Of a stretch of 64,000 nucleotides of DNA, positions 21,849 through 30,189 are shown one piece after another. The notes under the pieces are model-generated. The model saw only the letters and a list, made by a program, of their open reading frames with translations. It did not search any database and was not told the DNA's origin. A program made the translations under genes and the position numbers. This DNA comes from Streptomyces hayashii (GTDB lineage: Bacteria > Actinomycetota > Actinomycetes > Streptomycetales > Streptomycetaceae), in NCBI RefSeq assembly GCF_024539815.1, contig NZ_JAHHIU010000089.1:1-64000 (forward strand), in the 5' to 3' direction. Within the stretch, counting starts at the first letter, position 1; each line of letters begins with the position of its first letter.

Positions 21849-21864
21849 ATTTCGTGCAGGTTAC
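21849..21864 (-). promoter_or_regulatory. GlnR-like box upstream of gltB
   Basis: On the minus strand the sequence is GTAAC-CTGCAC-GAAAT, matching the Streptomyces GlnR pattern gTnAc-n6-GaAAc. A further GTTAC lies shortly downstream (21839-21843 on the complementary strand). Position about 75-90 bases upstream of the gltB start suits nitrogen control of glutamate synthase. Binding is inferred. Confidence 0.5.
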
Positions 21865-22123
21865 ATGATGGAGCGGTTCTCGGGAACCGGATACTCCGTT
21901 CCAGCATGCGGACGCCACGGGCCGACGGCGGGGTACCGCGGACGTGGCTGAAATGTATGTGGGGACCGGACGGGAGGAGATCGATCAGATCGTGGCCCGC
22001 CGGGCCGGAAGGGGGCGGAGGGAGCGGCGTCACCCACCCCGCGAGTGCGCCGCAGGCGTCATTGCCCACAGCGCTTACGGCTCATGCCCGCTGGTCGAGC
22101 AGCCGAAACCAGTCGGTAACAAC

Positions 22124-22149
22124 TACTTATGCGGCCCATCGCATAAGTA
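22124..22149. repeat. AT-rich inverted repeat, 10-bp perfect arms
   Basis: TACTTATGCG (22124-22133) and its exact complement CGCATAAGTA (22140-22149) flank the six bases GCCCAT. It sits ten bases past the stop of the VIT-family gene and about 350 bases upstream of gltB. The low GC content of the arms is unlike a Streptomyces terminator, so an operator is as likely. Confidence 0.6.
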
Positions 22150-22158
22150 CGATCCGAT

Positions 22159-22890
22159 CTATCCTACGGCCGTTCCGAACAAGCTGCCCAGGGCGTACGT
22201 CACACCGGCCGCCGCGCCGCCGAGGACGAGCTGCCGCAGCCCGCTGAACCACCACGTCCTCGCCGTCACGCGGGCCACCACGGCACCGCAGGCGAACAGC
22301 CCGGCCAGTGCGAGCAGCACGGCCGGCCACAGCGAGGCGGCCCCCAGCAGATAGGGCAGCACGGGCAGCAGTGCGCCGAGCGCGAAGGCCCCGAAACTCG
22401 ACACGGCCGCGATCAGCGGCGAGGGCAGGTCGGAGGGGTCGATGCCCAGCTCCTCACGGGCGTGTATCTCCAGCGCCTGCTCCGGGTCGCGCGAGAGCTG
22501 CTGCGCGACCTGCCGCGCCAGCTCGGGCTCGACGCCCCGCGACTCGTACAGCGCCGCGAGCTCGGCCTCCTCGTCCTGCGGGTGCTTCCTCAGCTCCCGC
22601 CGCTCCACGTCCAGCTCGGCCTCGACGAGTTCGCGCTGCGAGGCGACGGAGGTGTACTCCCCGGCGGCCATGGAGAAGGCGCCGGCGGCCAGCCCCGCGA
22701 GACCGGTGATGACGATGGTCTGGTGGCCGACCGATCCGCCGGCGACGCCGGTCATCAGAGCGAGGTTCGAGACCAGGCCGTCCATCGCACCGAACACCGC
22801 GGGACGCAGCCAGCCCCCGTTGACGTCGCGGTGGGTGTGGTTGTCACGGTGCGCCTCGTGCAGTGGCGCCTCGGTCTCGATGATGGCCAT
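22159..22890 (-). CDS. VIT1/CCC1-family Fe2+/Mn2+ transporter
   Basis: 243-residue membrane protein. An N-terminal pair of helices contains the family segment GAMDGLVSNLALMTG (about 34-48) and the substrate-path motif AGAFSMAAGEYTSVASQRE (about 70-88). A cytoplasmic Glu-rich metal-binding helical domain follows (about 90-150), then three C-terminal membrane segments. Such proteins export ferrous iron or manganese, or move it into compartments. Start ATG 22890 has GGGGGA upstream. Sequences resembling DtxR/IdeR boxes lie in the promoter region. Confidence 0.88.
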   Translation of the reverse strand: MAIIETEAPLHEAHRDNHTHRDVNGGWLRPAVFGAMDGLVSNLALMTGVAGGSVGHQTIVITGLAGLAAGAFSMAAGEYTSVASQRELVEAELDVERRELRKHPQDEEAELAALYESRGVEPELARQVAQQLSRDPEQALEIHAREELGIDPSDLPSPLIAAVSSFGAFALGALLPVLPYLLGAASLWPAVLLALAGLFACGAVVARVTARTWWFSGLRQLVLGGAAAGVTYALGSLFGTAVG

Positions 22891-22914
22891 GAAGATCCCC
22901 CAGGGACGGAAAAG

Positions 22915-22933
22915 ATAGCTAAGCCAAAGCTAA
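22915..22933. promoter_or_regulatory. iron-box-like sequence (DtxR/IdeR type)
   Basis: The minus strand reads TTAGCTTTGGCTTAGCTAT, matching 14 of 19 positions of the TTAGGTTAGGCTAACCTAA consensus, 25-43 bases upstream of the VIT-family start. A second partial match with an exact GGCTAACCT half lies at 23008-23016. The function is only suggested by the iron-transport gene next to it. Confidence 0.4.
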
Positions 22934-23060
22934 CTTTGGACATGTTCTAAGTTCTGACAACACCAAAGTACGCTCATGAATTCCGGGTCGCCAGCAAGGA
23001 AAGGCTCGGCTAACCTGCGGCTTTACCTTCGAGCGCTCATTCGAGAATGGGCATGCACAG

Positions 23061-23078
23061 ATGTCGACCGGGTGACAT
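23061..23078. promoter_or_regulatory. short inverted repeat upstream of the ADP-ribosylglycohydrolase operon
   Basis: ATGTC (23061-23065) and GACAT (23074-23078) flank an eight-base spacer, about 95 bases upstream of the first gene of the operon. It is the only symmetric element I could find there. Short arms make chance occurrence possible. Confidence 0.3.
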
Positions 23079-23171
23079 GAGTGGATTTCAGGCTCGGGTC
23101 AACCGCCGACGGTGGGACACATCCGCAGACGGCTCCGCGCCCGAAGCGGACCCCCGGAGGAGAGGCAGCCC

Positions 23172-24254
23172 ATGCCGACGATCCGTGACCGAGCCCGCGG
23201 CGCCCTGCTCGGTCTCGCCGTGGGAGACGCTCTGGGCGCACCCGCGGAGAACCTGAAGCCCTCCGAGATCCGCGCCCGCTGGGGCCGCATCACGGGGTAC
23301 GTCACCGACCGGCCGGCCGGCACCGACGACACGGAGTACGCGATCTTCTCCGGTCTGCTGCTGGCCCGCCACGGCTCGGCGCTGACCCCGGCCCATGTGG
23401 AATCGGCCTGGCACCAGTGGATCGCCGACCTCGACGAGGGCCCCTTCCGCGGCGCCGGCTTCAGCGAACGCGGCACCCTGGAGAACCTCCGCCGGGGCCT
23501 GGCCGCGCCGATCTCGGCCCAGCACCGGCACGCCTGGAGCGACGGCCTGGCCATGCGCGCGGCCCCCTTCGGCGTCTTCGCCGCGGGCCGCCCGGCCGAA
23601 GCGGCCCGGCTCGTCGCGATCGACGGCTCGGTCAGCCACGACGGCGAGGGCATCCACGGCGGCCAGGCGGTCGCGGCGGGGGTCGCGGCGGCCATGGCCG
23701 GAGCGCCGACCGCCGCCGTGATCGCCTCGGCCCTGGCGGTCGTCCCCGAGGACTCCTGGACCGCGCGCTCCCTGCGCCGCGCGGTCGCGGTGGCCCACCT
23801 GGGCGAACGGGCGGTCCGCTCCGCCGTCGTCATCGGCGGCTACCCGTGGACCGACCTCGCCCCCGAGGCGGTCGCCCTCGCCTTCGGCGCGTACGCGGCG
23901 GCCGACGGCGACTTCCGCGAGGCCGTCCTCACGGCGGTGAACATGGGCCGCGACGCGGACACGACGGCGGCGGTGGCCGGCGCCCTGTCCGGCGCGACAC
24001 GCGGAGTCGCGGCGATCCCGCCCGACTGGGCGGCGGCGATCGGCCCGGCCCGGGGAAGCTGCCTGCCCTCGATGGCGGGACATCACGTCCTGGACGTGGC
24101 GGAACTGCTGGTGCCCGAGGAAGGCGGCAAGTGGGGCGAGGGAGTGGTCGTGGAGGAACTCGTGCCGAGCCTGATGGGCCTCGCCCGGCCCCCCGCCCCC
24201 GACCCGCCCGCCTTCACCCTGGCGGCCACCGACGGCGCGGAGGCGGGCGAATGA
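23172..24254 (+). CDS. ADP-ribosylglycohydrolase family protein, paralogue 1 (canonical)
   Basis: 360-residue ARH/DraG-fold hydrolase with the full dinuclear-metal signature: GDALG at residues 18-22, TDDT at 51-54 and DADT at 261-264. Family members split N- or O-glycosidic bonds to ribose, for example ADP-ribose from protein side chains. It opens a seven-gene operon; AGGAGAGG sits upstream of the ATG at 23172 and it shares ATGA with the next gene. With four paralogues, a ribokinase and CoA enzymes downstream, a catabolic glycohydrolase acting on a small ribosylated molecule seems more likely than a protein de-ADP-ribosylase. That is inference. Confidence 0.85.
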   Translation: MPTIRDRARGALLGLAVGDALGAPAENLKPSEIRARWGRITGYVTDRPAGTDDTEYAIFSGLLLARHGSALTPAHVESAWHQWIADLDEGPFRGAGFSERGTLENLRRGLAAPISAQHRHAWSDGLAMRAAPFGVFAAGRPAEAARLVAIDGSVSHDGEGIHGGQAVAAGVAAAMAGAPTAAVIASALAVVPEDSWTARSLRRAVAVAHLGERAVRSAVVIGGYPWTDLAPEAVALAFGAYAAADGDFREAVLTAVNMGRDADTTAAVAGALSGATRGVAAIPPDWAAAIGPARGSCLPSMAGHHVLDVAELLVPEEGGKWGEGVVVEELVPSLMGLARPPAPDPPAFTLAATDGAEAGE

Positions 24255-25522
24255 CCACCGTGACAGCCATGTTCCCGGCGGACCCGGACGACCCCGCGCC
24301 CACCGACGCTCCGGCCGCCCTCGCGCGCGGCGCCCTGACCGAGGGGGAAACCGGGGCCGCCGGCCGCCCGGCCCGCCCGCACGCACGCGATCCCCGCGCT
24401 CCGCGCCCCGCGCACCGCGTCGTCGGGCTTCTGCTCGGCCTCGCCGCGGGCGATGCCGCGGGCTGGCCCGCCGCCCGGCACCGCGCGGCCCGGATGCCCG
24501 AGTGGACCCGCCGCCTCACCCGCGAGCTCGACACCTTCGCCGAGCACAACGCGACGACCACCCTCCCCGTGCCCATCGCCCTGAACCAGCCTCCCGAGCC
24601 CCTGCGTCTGGGCCCCTCCGACGACGCCGAGTGGGCGGCGTTCGCGGCCGAGGCGGTGCTACGGGCAGGCGACGACGACGCTCTCGGCGACCTGAGCCGC
24701 GAACGCCGCACGCGCGCCGCGATCGACCTCGCCTGGAACGCGATCGCCTGCGAGGTGGCCGCGGCGGCCGACCGCGCCCCCGAGGTGGAGTCCGCCGTCC
24801 TGCCGCTGCGCGCCCGCATCTCCGTGCGGGCGGGGCTGGGCAACCTCGCCGCCGGTCTGCGCCCCCCGGCCACCGGCCACGACAACCCCCACTACTTCGA
24901 CGACGCGGCCTGCGTACGCGCCTGCGTCCTGGCGGTGGCCCACCCCGGCGACCCCCGACTCGCCGCCGCGCTGGCCGAGTTCGACGCCCGCTACACCCAG
25001 GACGGCGACGGCGTGCACGGTGCGCGCGCGATGGCGGCGGCCCTCGCGCTGGCCCTCGTGGGCGCGGACCCCGAGGACTGCGTGAAGGCGGCGCTCGCCG
25101 AGCTCCCCGAGCACACCGAGATCGGCCGCAACGCCCGTCACGCGCTCCGGCTGGCCCGTGACGCCGACAGCGCCTTCGCGCTCGTCCCCCTGCTGGAGCA
25201 CCAGATCGTCGACCACGTCTACAGCTACGGCATCGCGGCGGCGGAGACGGTCCCCGTGGCGCTCGCCCTGGCGACGGCGTCCGGCGGTCGCATCGGCGAG
25301 GCGGTCCCGGCCGCGGCCTGTCTGTCGCGGGTCGCGGACTCGGCCCCGGCGCTGGCCGGAGCGCTGACGGGCGCGCTGGGCGGCGGCGACGCGATCCCCG
25401 CCGCGTGGCGGGACAGCTGCCGCACCCTCTCCGGCTGCGTGCTCCCCCGCCTCACCGGCACCGACCTGGTGGAACTCGCCGAGCTCCTGGAAGCCGCACA
25501 ACCGGCCCCACCAGGAGGATGA
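24251..25522 (+). CDS. ADP-ribosylglycohydrolase family protein, paralogue 2 (degenerate)
   Basis: 423-residue ARH-fold protein with an added N-terminal Pro/Ala/Arg-rich stretch of about 55 residues. The first motif is present as AAGDAAG (Gly67-Asp68). The TDDT motif has become SDDA (123-126), and the C-terminal DxDT has become VADS (361-364), losing one metal-ligand Asp and the Thr. If active it must bind metals differently; it may instead be a binding or partner subunit. Coupled by ATGA overlap to paralogue 1; a GGAGG precedes the start of paralogue 3. Confidence 0.75.
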   Translation: MTTVTAMFPADPDDPAPTDAPAALARGALTEGETGAAGRPARPHARDPRAPRPAHRVVGLLLGLAAGDAAGWPAARHRAARMPEWTRRLTRELDTFAEHNATTTLPVPIALNQPPEPLRLGPSDDAEWAAFAAEAVLRAGDDDALGDLSRERRTRAAIDLAWNAIACEVAAAADRAPEVESAVLPLRARISVRAGLGNLAAGLRPPATGHDNPHYFDDAACVRACVLAVAHPGDPRLAAALAEFDARYTQDGDGVHGARAMAAALALALVGADPEDCVKAALAELPEHTEIGRNARHALRLARDADSAFALVPLLEHQIVDHVYSYGIAAAETVPVALALATASGGRIGEAVPAAACLSRVADSAPALAGALTGALGGGDAIPAAWRDSCRTLSGCVLPRLTGTDLVELAELLEAAQPAPPGG

Positions 25523-25530
25523 TTCGGGGC

Positions 25531-26706
25531 ATGACGCCCAAAGCATCGGAAAGCAACGGCGCGACCCTGGAAGAACGCATCACCGGCGCCGTCGTGGGGG
25601 CCGCCGTGGGAGACGCCCTCGGCGGCCCCGTCGAGGGCTACTCCCCCGAGCAGATCCTCCAGCGCCACGGCGGCCGGATCCACGGCATCGTCGGCCCCTG
25701 GAACGGGGACGACTGGCGCACCGCCCGCCCCATCGCCCCCTACCACAAGGGCGACGGCCACGTCACCGACGACACCTTGATGACCCACGCGCTGATCAGG
25801 GTCTACGCCGCCGTCCGCGACCACCTGGACGCCTACGCCGTCGCCGACCACCTGGTGGCGGACCTGATGACGACGCCCCGCTGGATCCCGGAGCTGGAGG
25901 CGGAGGCACTCCCCCTGCACCGGATCTTCCTCGCGGAGAAATGGCTCGTGGCCCGGCTCCACTACGGCCATGCCGACCCCCGCGAGGCCGGGGTCGGCAA
26001 CATCGTCAACTGCGGCGCCGCGATGTACATGGCCCCCGTGGGACTGGTCAACGCGGCGGACCCGGCGCGCGCGTACGCCGAGGCGCTGGACGTCGCGGGC
26101 GCGCACCAGTCGTCGTACGGCCGTGAGGCGGCAGGGGTCTTCGCGGCGGCGGTGGCGGCGGCCTGCGCACCGCGGGCGACGCCGGAGTCGGTGGTCGCGA
26201 GCTGTCTGTCCCTGGCGAAGGACGGCACCCGCGCGGCGATCGAGGCGGTCTGCGAGACGGCGGCCCGCCACACCGACTTCGAGTCCGCGCTCGTTCCGCT
26301 CCGGGACGCGGTGGCGCCGTTCGACACGGTCGGCCCCGACTACCGCCGGCCCTCGCTGGCCGCCCGCCGCCCCTCCCGGGTGCACGCCATCGAGGAACTC
26401 CCCGTCGCCCTCGGCATGGTGCTGGTGGCGGGCGGCGACTACCGGCGGGCGGTGCTCGGCTCGGTGAACTACGGCCGCGACTGCGACTCCATCGCCACCA
26501 TGGCGGGAGCGCTGGCCGGCGCGCTGGGCTCGCCCGTCCCGGACGACTGGTCCAAGGAGGTCGCCGAGGCCAGCAGGCTCGACCTCCGGCAGCCCGCGGC
26601 GACGCTCGTCGAGGTCGCCCGGGAGATCTTCACACGCGACGTGGACCGCCGTCGCGCCCACGAGCAGGCGTTCCACGCCCTGGGAGGCACGAGATGCTCC
26701 GACTGA
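25531..26706 (+). CDS. ADP-ribosylglycohydrolase family protein, paralogue 3 (canonical)
   Basis: 391-residue ARH/DraG-fold hydrolase keeping the metal motifs: GDALGGP from residue 27, TDDT at 79-82 and DCDS at 317-320. A segment GVGNIVNCGAAMYMAPVGLVN in the middle is a recognisable family substrate-pocket region. ATG 25531 was preferred over ATG 25519 because the AGGAGG abuts 25519 directly; spacing to 25531 is long, so either start is possible. The stop overlaps the next gene by 13 bases. Third gene of the operon. Confidence 0.82.
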   Translation: MTPKASESNGATLEERITGAVVGAAVGDALGGPVEGYSPEQILQRHGGRIHGIVGPWNGDDWRTARPIAPYHKGDGHVTDDTLMTHALIRVYAAVRDHLDAYAVADHLVADLMTTPRWIPELEAEALPLHRIFLAEKWLVARLHYGHADPREAGVGNIVNCGAAMYMAPVGLVNAADPARAYAEALDVAGAHQSSYGREAAGVFAAAVAAACAPRATPESVVASCLSLAKDGTRAAIEAVCETAARHTDFESALVPLRDAVAPFDTVGPDYRRPSLAARRPSRVHAIEELPVALGMVLVAGGDYRRAVLGSVNYGRDCDSIATMAGALAGALGSPVPDDWSKEVAEASRLDLRQPAATLVEVAREIFTRDVDRRRAHEQAFHALGGTRCSD

Positions 26707-28106
26707 CCTGGGTCCAGCCCGAGGACCTCCTCGGCCACGAGCTGCGCCAGGCCGCCGAGGACGGCCGGGAGGCCGGCGCGATCGCCGCCCGGTGGAAGGC
26801 CGCGGGCGGCTGCGAGGCGCCGGCCCGGGCGGGCGCCTCACCGCAGCGCGCCTCCCGCTATCTGCGCCTCCTCGCCGAAGACCTCCTGGACGAACTGGCC
26901 GACCTGCCCAGCAGATCGGCGGAGGACGAGCCGACGGAGCTGGAGAGGATCAAGGCTCTGTGCCCGCGATGGCCGGGCCGGCCCGACGACGTCCGCCCCG
27001 CGGCCCCTCTCCGGGCCCGGCCCCCGGCCGTCGCACCGGCCCGGCTGGAGGCGGCCTGGCTGGGCCGGGCGGTCGGCTGCCTCCTCGGCAAGCCCGTCGA
27101 GAAGCTCCCCCTGGACGCCATCCGCGCCCTCGCCCGCTCCGCCGGGAACTGGCCCCTCACCGGGTACTTCACCGCCCGAGGAGTCCCCGCCCCCCTCCTC
27201 GACGCCCATCCCTGGAACCGCCGCTCGGCGAGCACCTCGCTCGCCGAGAACATCGACGGCATGCCCGAGGACGACGACCTCGACTACCCGCTGCTCAACC
27301 TGCTCCTGCTGCAACGCCACGGCAAGGACTTCACCACCGAGGACGTCGCCCGGCTCTGGCTCGACGAACTCCCGCCCGGCCGCGCCTTCACCGCCGAGCG
27401 CGTCGCCCTGCGCAACCTGCTCTGCGGCGTCGAACCCCCGCACACCGCCCGTCACCGCAACCCCTTCCGCGAATGGATCGGCGCCCTGATCCGCGCCGAC
27501 GTCCACGGCTGGACCAACCCCGGCGACCCGGCCGCCGCCGCGGAACAGGCCCACCGCGACGCCTGTCTCACCCACACCGCCAACGGCGTCTACGCGGCGA
27601 TGTTCACGGCGGCCGTGATCGCCGCGGCAGCGACCGGCGACCAGGACGTCCACGCCTGTCTGCGCACCGGGCTGACCGTCGTCCCCCCGCGCTCCCGTCT
27701 CTTCCGGGCCGTCGAGCACGCCGTCCGGCTCGCCGGGGAGCACCCCGGCCCGGACGAGTTCGACACCGTCGTGGACGAACTCCACGCGGCGCACCCCGCG
27801 TCCCACTGGGTCCACGCCGTCCCCAACACCGCCCTGATCGCCGCCGCCCTCACCCACGCGGACGGCGACTTCACCCGCTCGGTGCGCGGCGCCGTGGCCG
27901 GCGGCCTGGACACCGACTCGGCCGGCGCCACAGCCGGCGGCGTCGCCGCCCTCCTCGCCGGCGACCCGGCCGCCCTCCCCGACCACTGGACGGGCCCCCT
28001 CAAGAACCGACTGGCCACCTCCGTCGCCGACTTCGACGGCGTCGGCTTCGACACCCTGGCCCACCTCACCTGGTCCCTCGCCCACCGGGAGGCTTCCCGC
28101 CCATGA
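26694..28106 (+). CDS. ADP-ribosylglycohydrolase family protein, paralogue 4 (N-terminal extension, altered first motif)
   Basis: 470-residue protein. About 115 N-terminal residues are an extra helical domain (LTWVQPEDLLGHELRQAAED ... ERIKALCPRW) with no family I recognise. The ARH domain follows: GDALG is replaced by GCLLG (Gly128-Cys129), the TDDT position reads EDDD (192-195), and the third motif is kept as DTDS (406-409). It therefore lacks the first-motif Asp. The ATG at 26694 lies inside the end of paralogue 3 with GGGAGG upstream. The downstream ribokinase is coupled by ATGA. Confidence 0.75.
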   Translation: MLRLTWVQPEDLLGHELRQAAEDGREAGAIAARWKAAGGCEAPARAGASPQRASRYLRLLAEDLLDELADLPSRSAEDEPTELERIKALCPRWPGRPDDVRPAAPLRARPPAVAPARLEAAWLGRAVGCLLGKPVEKLPLDAIRALARSAGNWPLTGYFTARGVPAPLLDAHPWNRRSASTSLAENIDGMPEDDDLDYPLLNLLLLQRHGKDFTTEDVARLWLDELPPGRAFTAERVALRNLLCGVEPPHTARHRNPFREWIGALIRADVHGWTNPGDPAAAAEQAHRDACLTHTANGVYAAMFTAAVIAAAATGDQDVHACLRTGLTVVPPRSRLFRAVEHAVRLAGEHPGPDEFDTVVDELHAAHPASHWVHAVPNTALIAAALTHADGDFTRSVRGAVAGGLDTDSAGATAGGVAALLAGDPAALPDHWTGPLKNRLATSVADFDGVGFDTLAHLTWSLAHREASRP

Positions 28107-28996
28107 CCGACATCGTCGTGCTCGGCAGCACGAACATGGACCTCGTCGCCTACGTCGAGAAACCCCCGCAGCGCGGAGAGACCGTGACGGGACGGGAGTT
28201 CCGCACGATCCCCGGCGGCAAGGGCGCCAACCAGGCGATCGCCGCCGCCCACGCGGGCGGCACGGTCTCGATGATCGGCGCGGTCGGCAACGACGCCTTC
28301 GGCGCCCGGCTGCGCTCCACGCTGGAACACTCGGGCGTCAACACCGACCACCTGCGCACCGTCGAGGCGCCCTCGGGAACCGCGCACATCGTCGTGGACG
28401 ACGAGGGCGGCAACGCCATCGTCGTCGTCCCCGGCGCCAACGGCACCGTCGACCACCTCGTCCCCGGCGACGAAGGCCTCATCGCCTCCGCCGACGCCCT
28501 CCTGCTGCAACTCGAAGTGCCGTCGGCCGCGGTCGTCGCGGGCGCCCGGGCGGCCCGCGCCCACGGCGTGCGGACGATCCTCACCCCCGCCCCCGCACAG
28601 CCGCTGCCACCCGAACTCCTCGCCGCCACCGATCTGTTGATCCCCAACGAGCACGAGGCGGCCGCGCTCACCGGGCGCACCGACCCCTACGAGGCGGCCC
28701 GCGCCCTGCTGGACAGCGTGCCCGAGGTGATCATCACGCTGGGCGCGGCCGGCAGCCTCTACACGGCCCGCGGCGCCGAGCCCCTGACCGTCCCCGCCCC
28801 ACGCGTCACCGCCGTCGACTCGACCGGCGCGGGCGACACCTTCGTCGGCGCCCTCGCCGTGGCCCTCGGCGAGGACCGCCCCCTGCGGGAGGCGCTCGCC
28901 TGGGCGGCCGCCGCGGCGGCGCTGGCCGTCCAGCGCCCCGGCGCGTCCGCCTCGATGCCGTACCGCTCCGAGATCGAGACGCAGTACGCCTCATGA
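28103..28996 (+). CDS. rbsK: ribokinase (PfkB family)
   Basis: 297-residue sugar kinase. PfkB signature 1 is visible in GGKGANQAIAAAHAGG (about 41-56), with the ribokinase-type N-terminus GSTNMDLVAYVEKPPQRGET. Signature 2, DSTGAGDTFVGALA, carries the catalytic Asp near residue 240. It would phosphorylate ribose, or another ribosyl product, at O5. Direct coupling to four ARH-fold hydrolases suggests it traps the sugar they release. No rbsABC-type transporter is adjacent. Confidence 0.9.
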   Translation: MTDIVVLGSTNMDLVAYVEKPPQRGETVTGREFRTIPGGKGANQAIAAAHAGGTVSMIGAVGNDAFGARLRSTLEHSGVNTDHLRTVEAPSGTAHIVVDDEGGNAIVVVPGANGTVDHLVPGDEGLIASADALLLQLEVPSAAVVAGARAARAHGVRTILTPAPAQPLPPELLAATDLLIPNEHEAAALTGRTDPYEAARALLDSVPEVIITLGAAGSLYTARGAEPLTVPAPRVTAVDSTGAGDTFVGALAVALGEDRPLREALAWAAAAAALAVQRPGASASMPYRSEIETQYAS

Positions 28997-30189
28997 CCGG
29001 AACGACTCCTCCCCTGCACGGTGTGCGCGTCCTCGACCTGGCCACCCTCTTCGCCGGTCCCCTCGCCGCGACCATGCTCGGCGACTTCGGCGCGGAGGTC
29101 GTCAAGGTCGAGCACCCCGCCCAGCCCGACCCCTCCCGAGGCCACGGCCCCGCCAAGGACGGCGTGGGCCTGTGGTGGAAACTCCTCGGCCGCAACAAGC
29201 GCGCCATCACCCTGAACCTCTCCAAGCCGGGCGGCCGCGCCACCCTGCTGCGGCTGGCCGCCACCGCCGACGTGATCATCGAGAACTTCCGTCCCGGCAC
29301 CCTGGAGAAGTGGGACCTGGGCTGGGAGGAGCTGTCCGCGGCCAACCCGCGGCTGGTCCTCGCCCGGGTCACCGCCTTCGGCCAGTTCGGGCCCTATGCG
29401 CACCGCCCCGGCTTCGGCACCCTCGCCGAGGCGATGAGCGGCTTCGCGGCCATCACGGGAGAGCCCGACGCCTCGCCGACCCTTCCGCCGTTCGGCCTGG
29501 CCGACTCGATCGCCGGCCTGGCCACCGCCTACGCCGTCATGACGGCCCTCGCCGCCCGCGACCGCACCGGCGAGGGCCAGGTCGTCGACATGGCGATCAT
29601 CGAGCCCATCCTCACCGTGCTCGGCCCCCAGCCCCTCTGGTACGACCAGCTCGGGTACGTCCAGGCCCGCACCGGCAACCGGTCCGCGAACAACGCCCCC
29701 CGCAACACCTACCGCACGGCCGACGGAGGCTGGGTCGCCGTGTCGACCTCCGCGCAGTCCGTCGCGGAACGGGTGATGCGCCTGGTCGGCCGGCCCGATC
29801 TGATCGACGAGCCCTGGTTCGCGACGGGCGCCGACCGGGCCGCCCACGCCGATGTCCTCGACGAGGCGGTCGGCGTCTGGATCGCCGCCCGCACCCGCAC
29901 CGACGTCCTCGCCGCCTTCGAGAAGGCGGAGGCGGCCGTCGCCCCAGTCCAGGACGTCCGGGACGTGATGACCGACCCCCAGTACCAGGCCCTCGACACG
30001 ATCACCGCCGTCGACGACCCGGAGCTGGGCCGCATCCGCATGCAGAACGTCCTCTTCCGCCTCTCGGCGACCCCCGGCGCGATCCGCTGGGCCGGCCGCC
30101 CGCACGGCGCCGACACCGAGGCGGTCCTGACCGAGCTGGGCCTCACACCGGCCGAGCTGACCGCCCTGCGCACGGAGGGCGCCCTGTGA
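28993..30189 (+). CDS. CaiB/BaiF-family (class III) CoA-transferase
   Basis: 398-residue formyl-CoA-transferase-fold enzyme. The N-terminal GVRVLDLATLFAGPLAATML and GDFGAEVVKVEHP are hallmarks, and the likely catalytic Asp is in GLADSIAGLATAYAVMTAL (near residue 171). It moves CoA between organic acids through an aspartyl-CoA anhydride. ATGA overlap with ribokinase and a GTGA overlap with the CoA lyase gene place it in the same operon. A probable job is activating a dicarboxylic acid such as mesaconate, itaconate or citramalate for the following lyase; this is inference. Confidence 0.88.
   Translation: MTGTTPPLHGVRVLDLATLFAGPLAATMLGDFGAEVVKVEHPAQPDPSRGHGPAKDGVGLWWKLLGRNKRAITLNLSKPGGRATLLRLAATADVIIENFRPGTLEKWDLGWEELSAANPRLVLARVTAFGQFGPYAHRPGFGTLAEAMSGFAAITGEPDASPTLPPFGLADSIAGLATAYAVMTALAARDRTGEGQVVDMAIIEPILTVLGPQPLWYDQLGYVQARTGNRSANNAPRNTYRTADGGWVAVSTSAQSVAERVMRLVGRPDLIDEPWFATGADRAAHADVLDEAVGVWIAARTRTDVLAAFEKAEAAVAPVQDVRDVMTDPQYQALDTITAVDDPELGRIRMQNVLFRLSATPGAIRWAGRPHGADTEAVLTELGLTPAELTALRTEGAL

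Larger units (their letters stand above)
21775..22158. other. intergenic region upstream of gltB
   Basis: A 384-base stretch without a convincing gene. It contains the GlnR-like box (21849-21864) near gltB and an AT-rich inverted repeat (22124-22149) next to the VIT-family gene stop. Open frames crossing it are low-complexity and overlap the VIT gene, so I reject them. I see no RNA gene. Confidence 0.6.

Noticed and set aside
21944..22354. Possible plus-strand gene in the gltB-VIT gap
   Set aside because: The frame runs through the VIT-family gene on the other strand and is low-complexity, with no homology-like blocks.
24659..25546. Large minus-strand frames under the ADP-ribosylglycohydrolase genes
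   Set aside because: Composition is Arg/Gly/Ala-rich without motifs, and the plus-strand genes carry clear family signatures and coupled starts.
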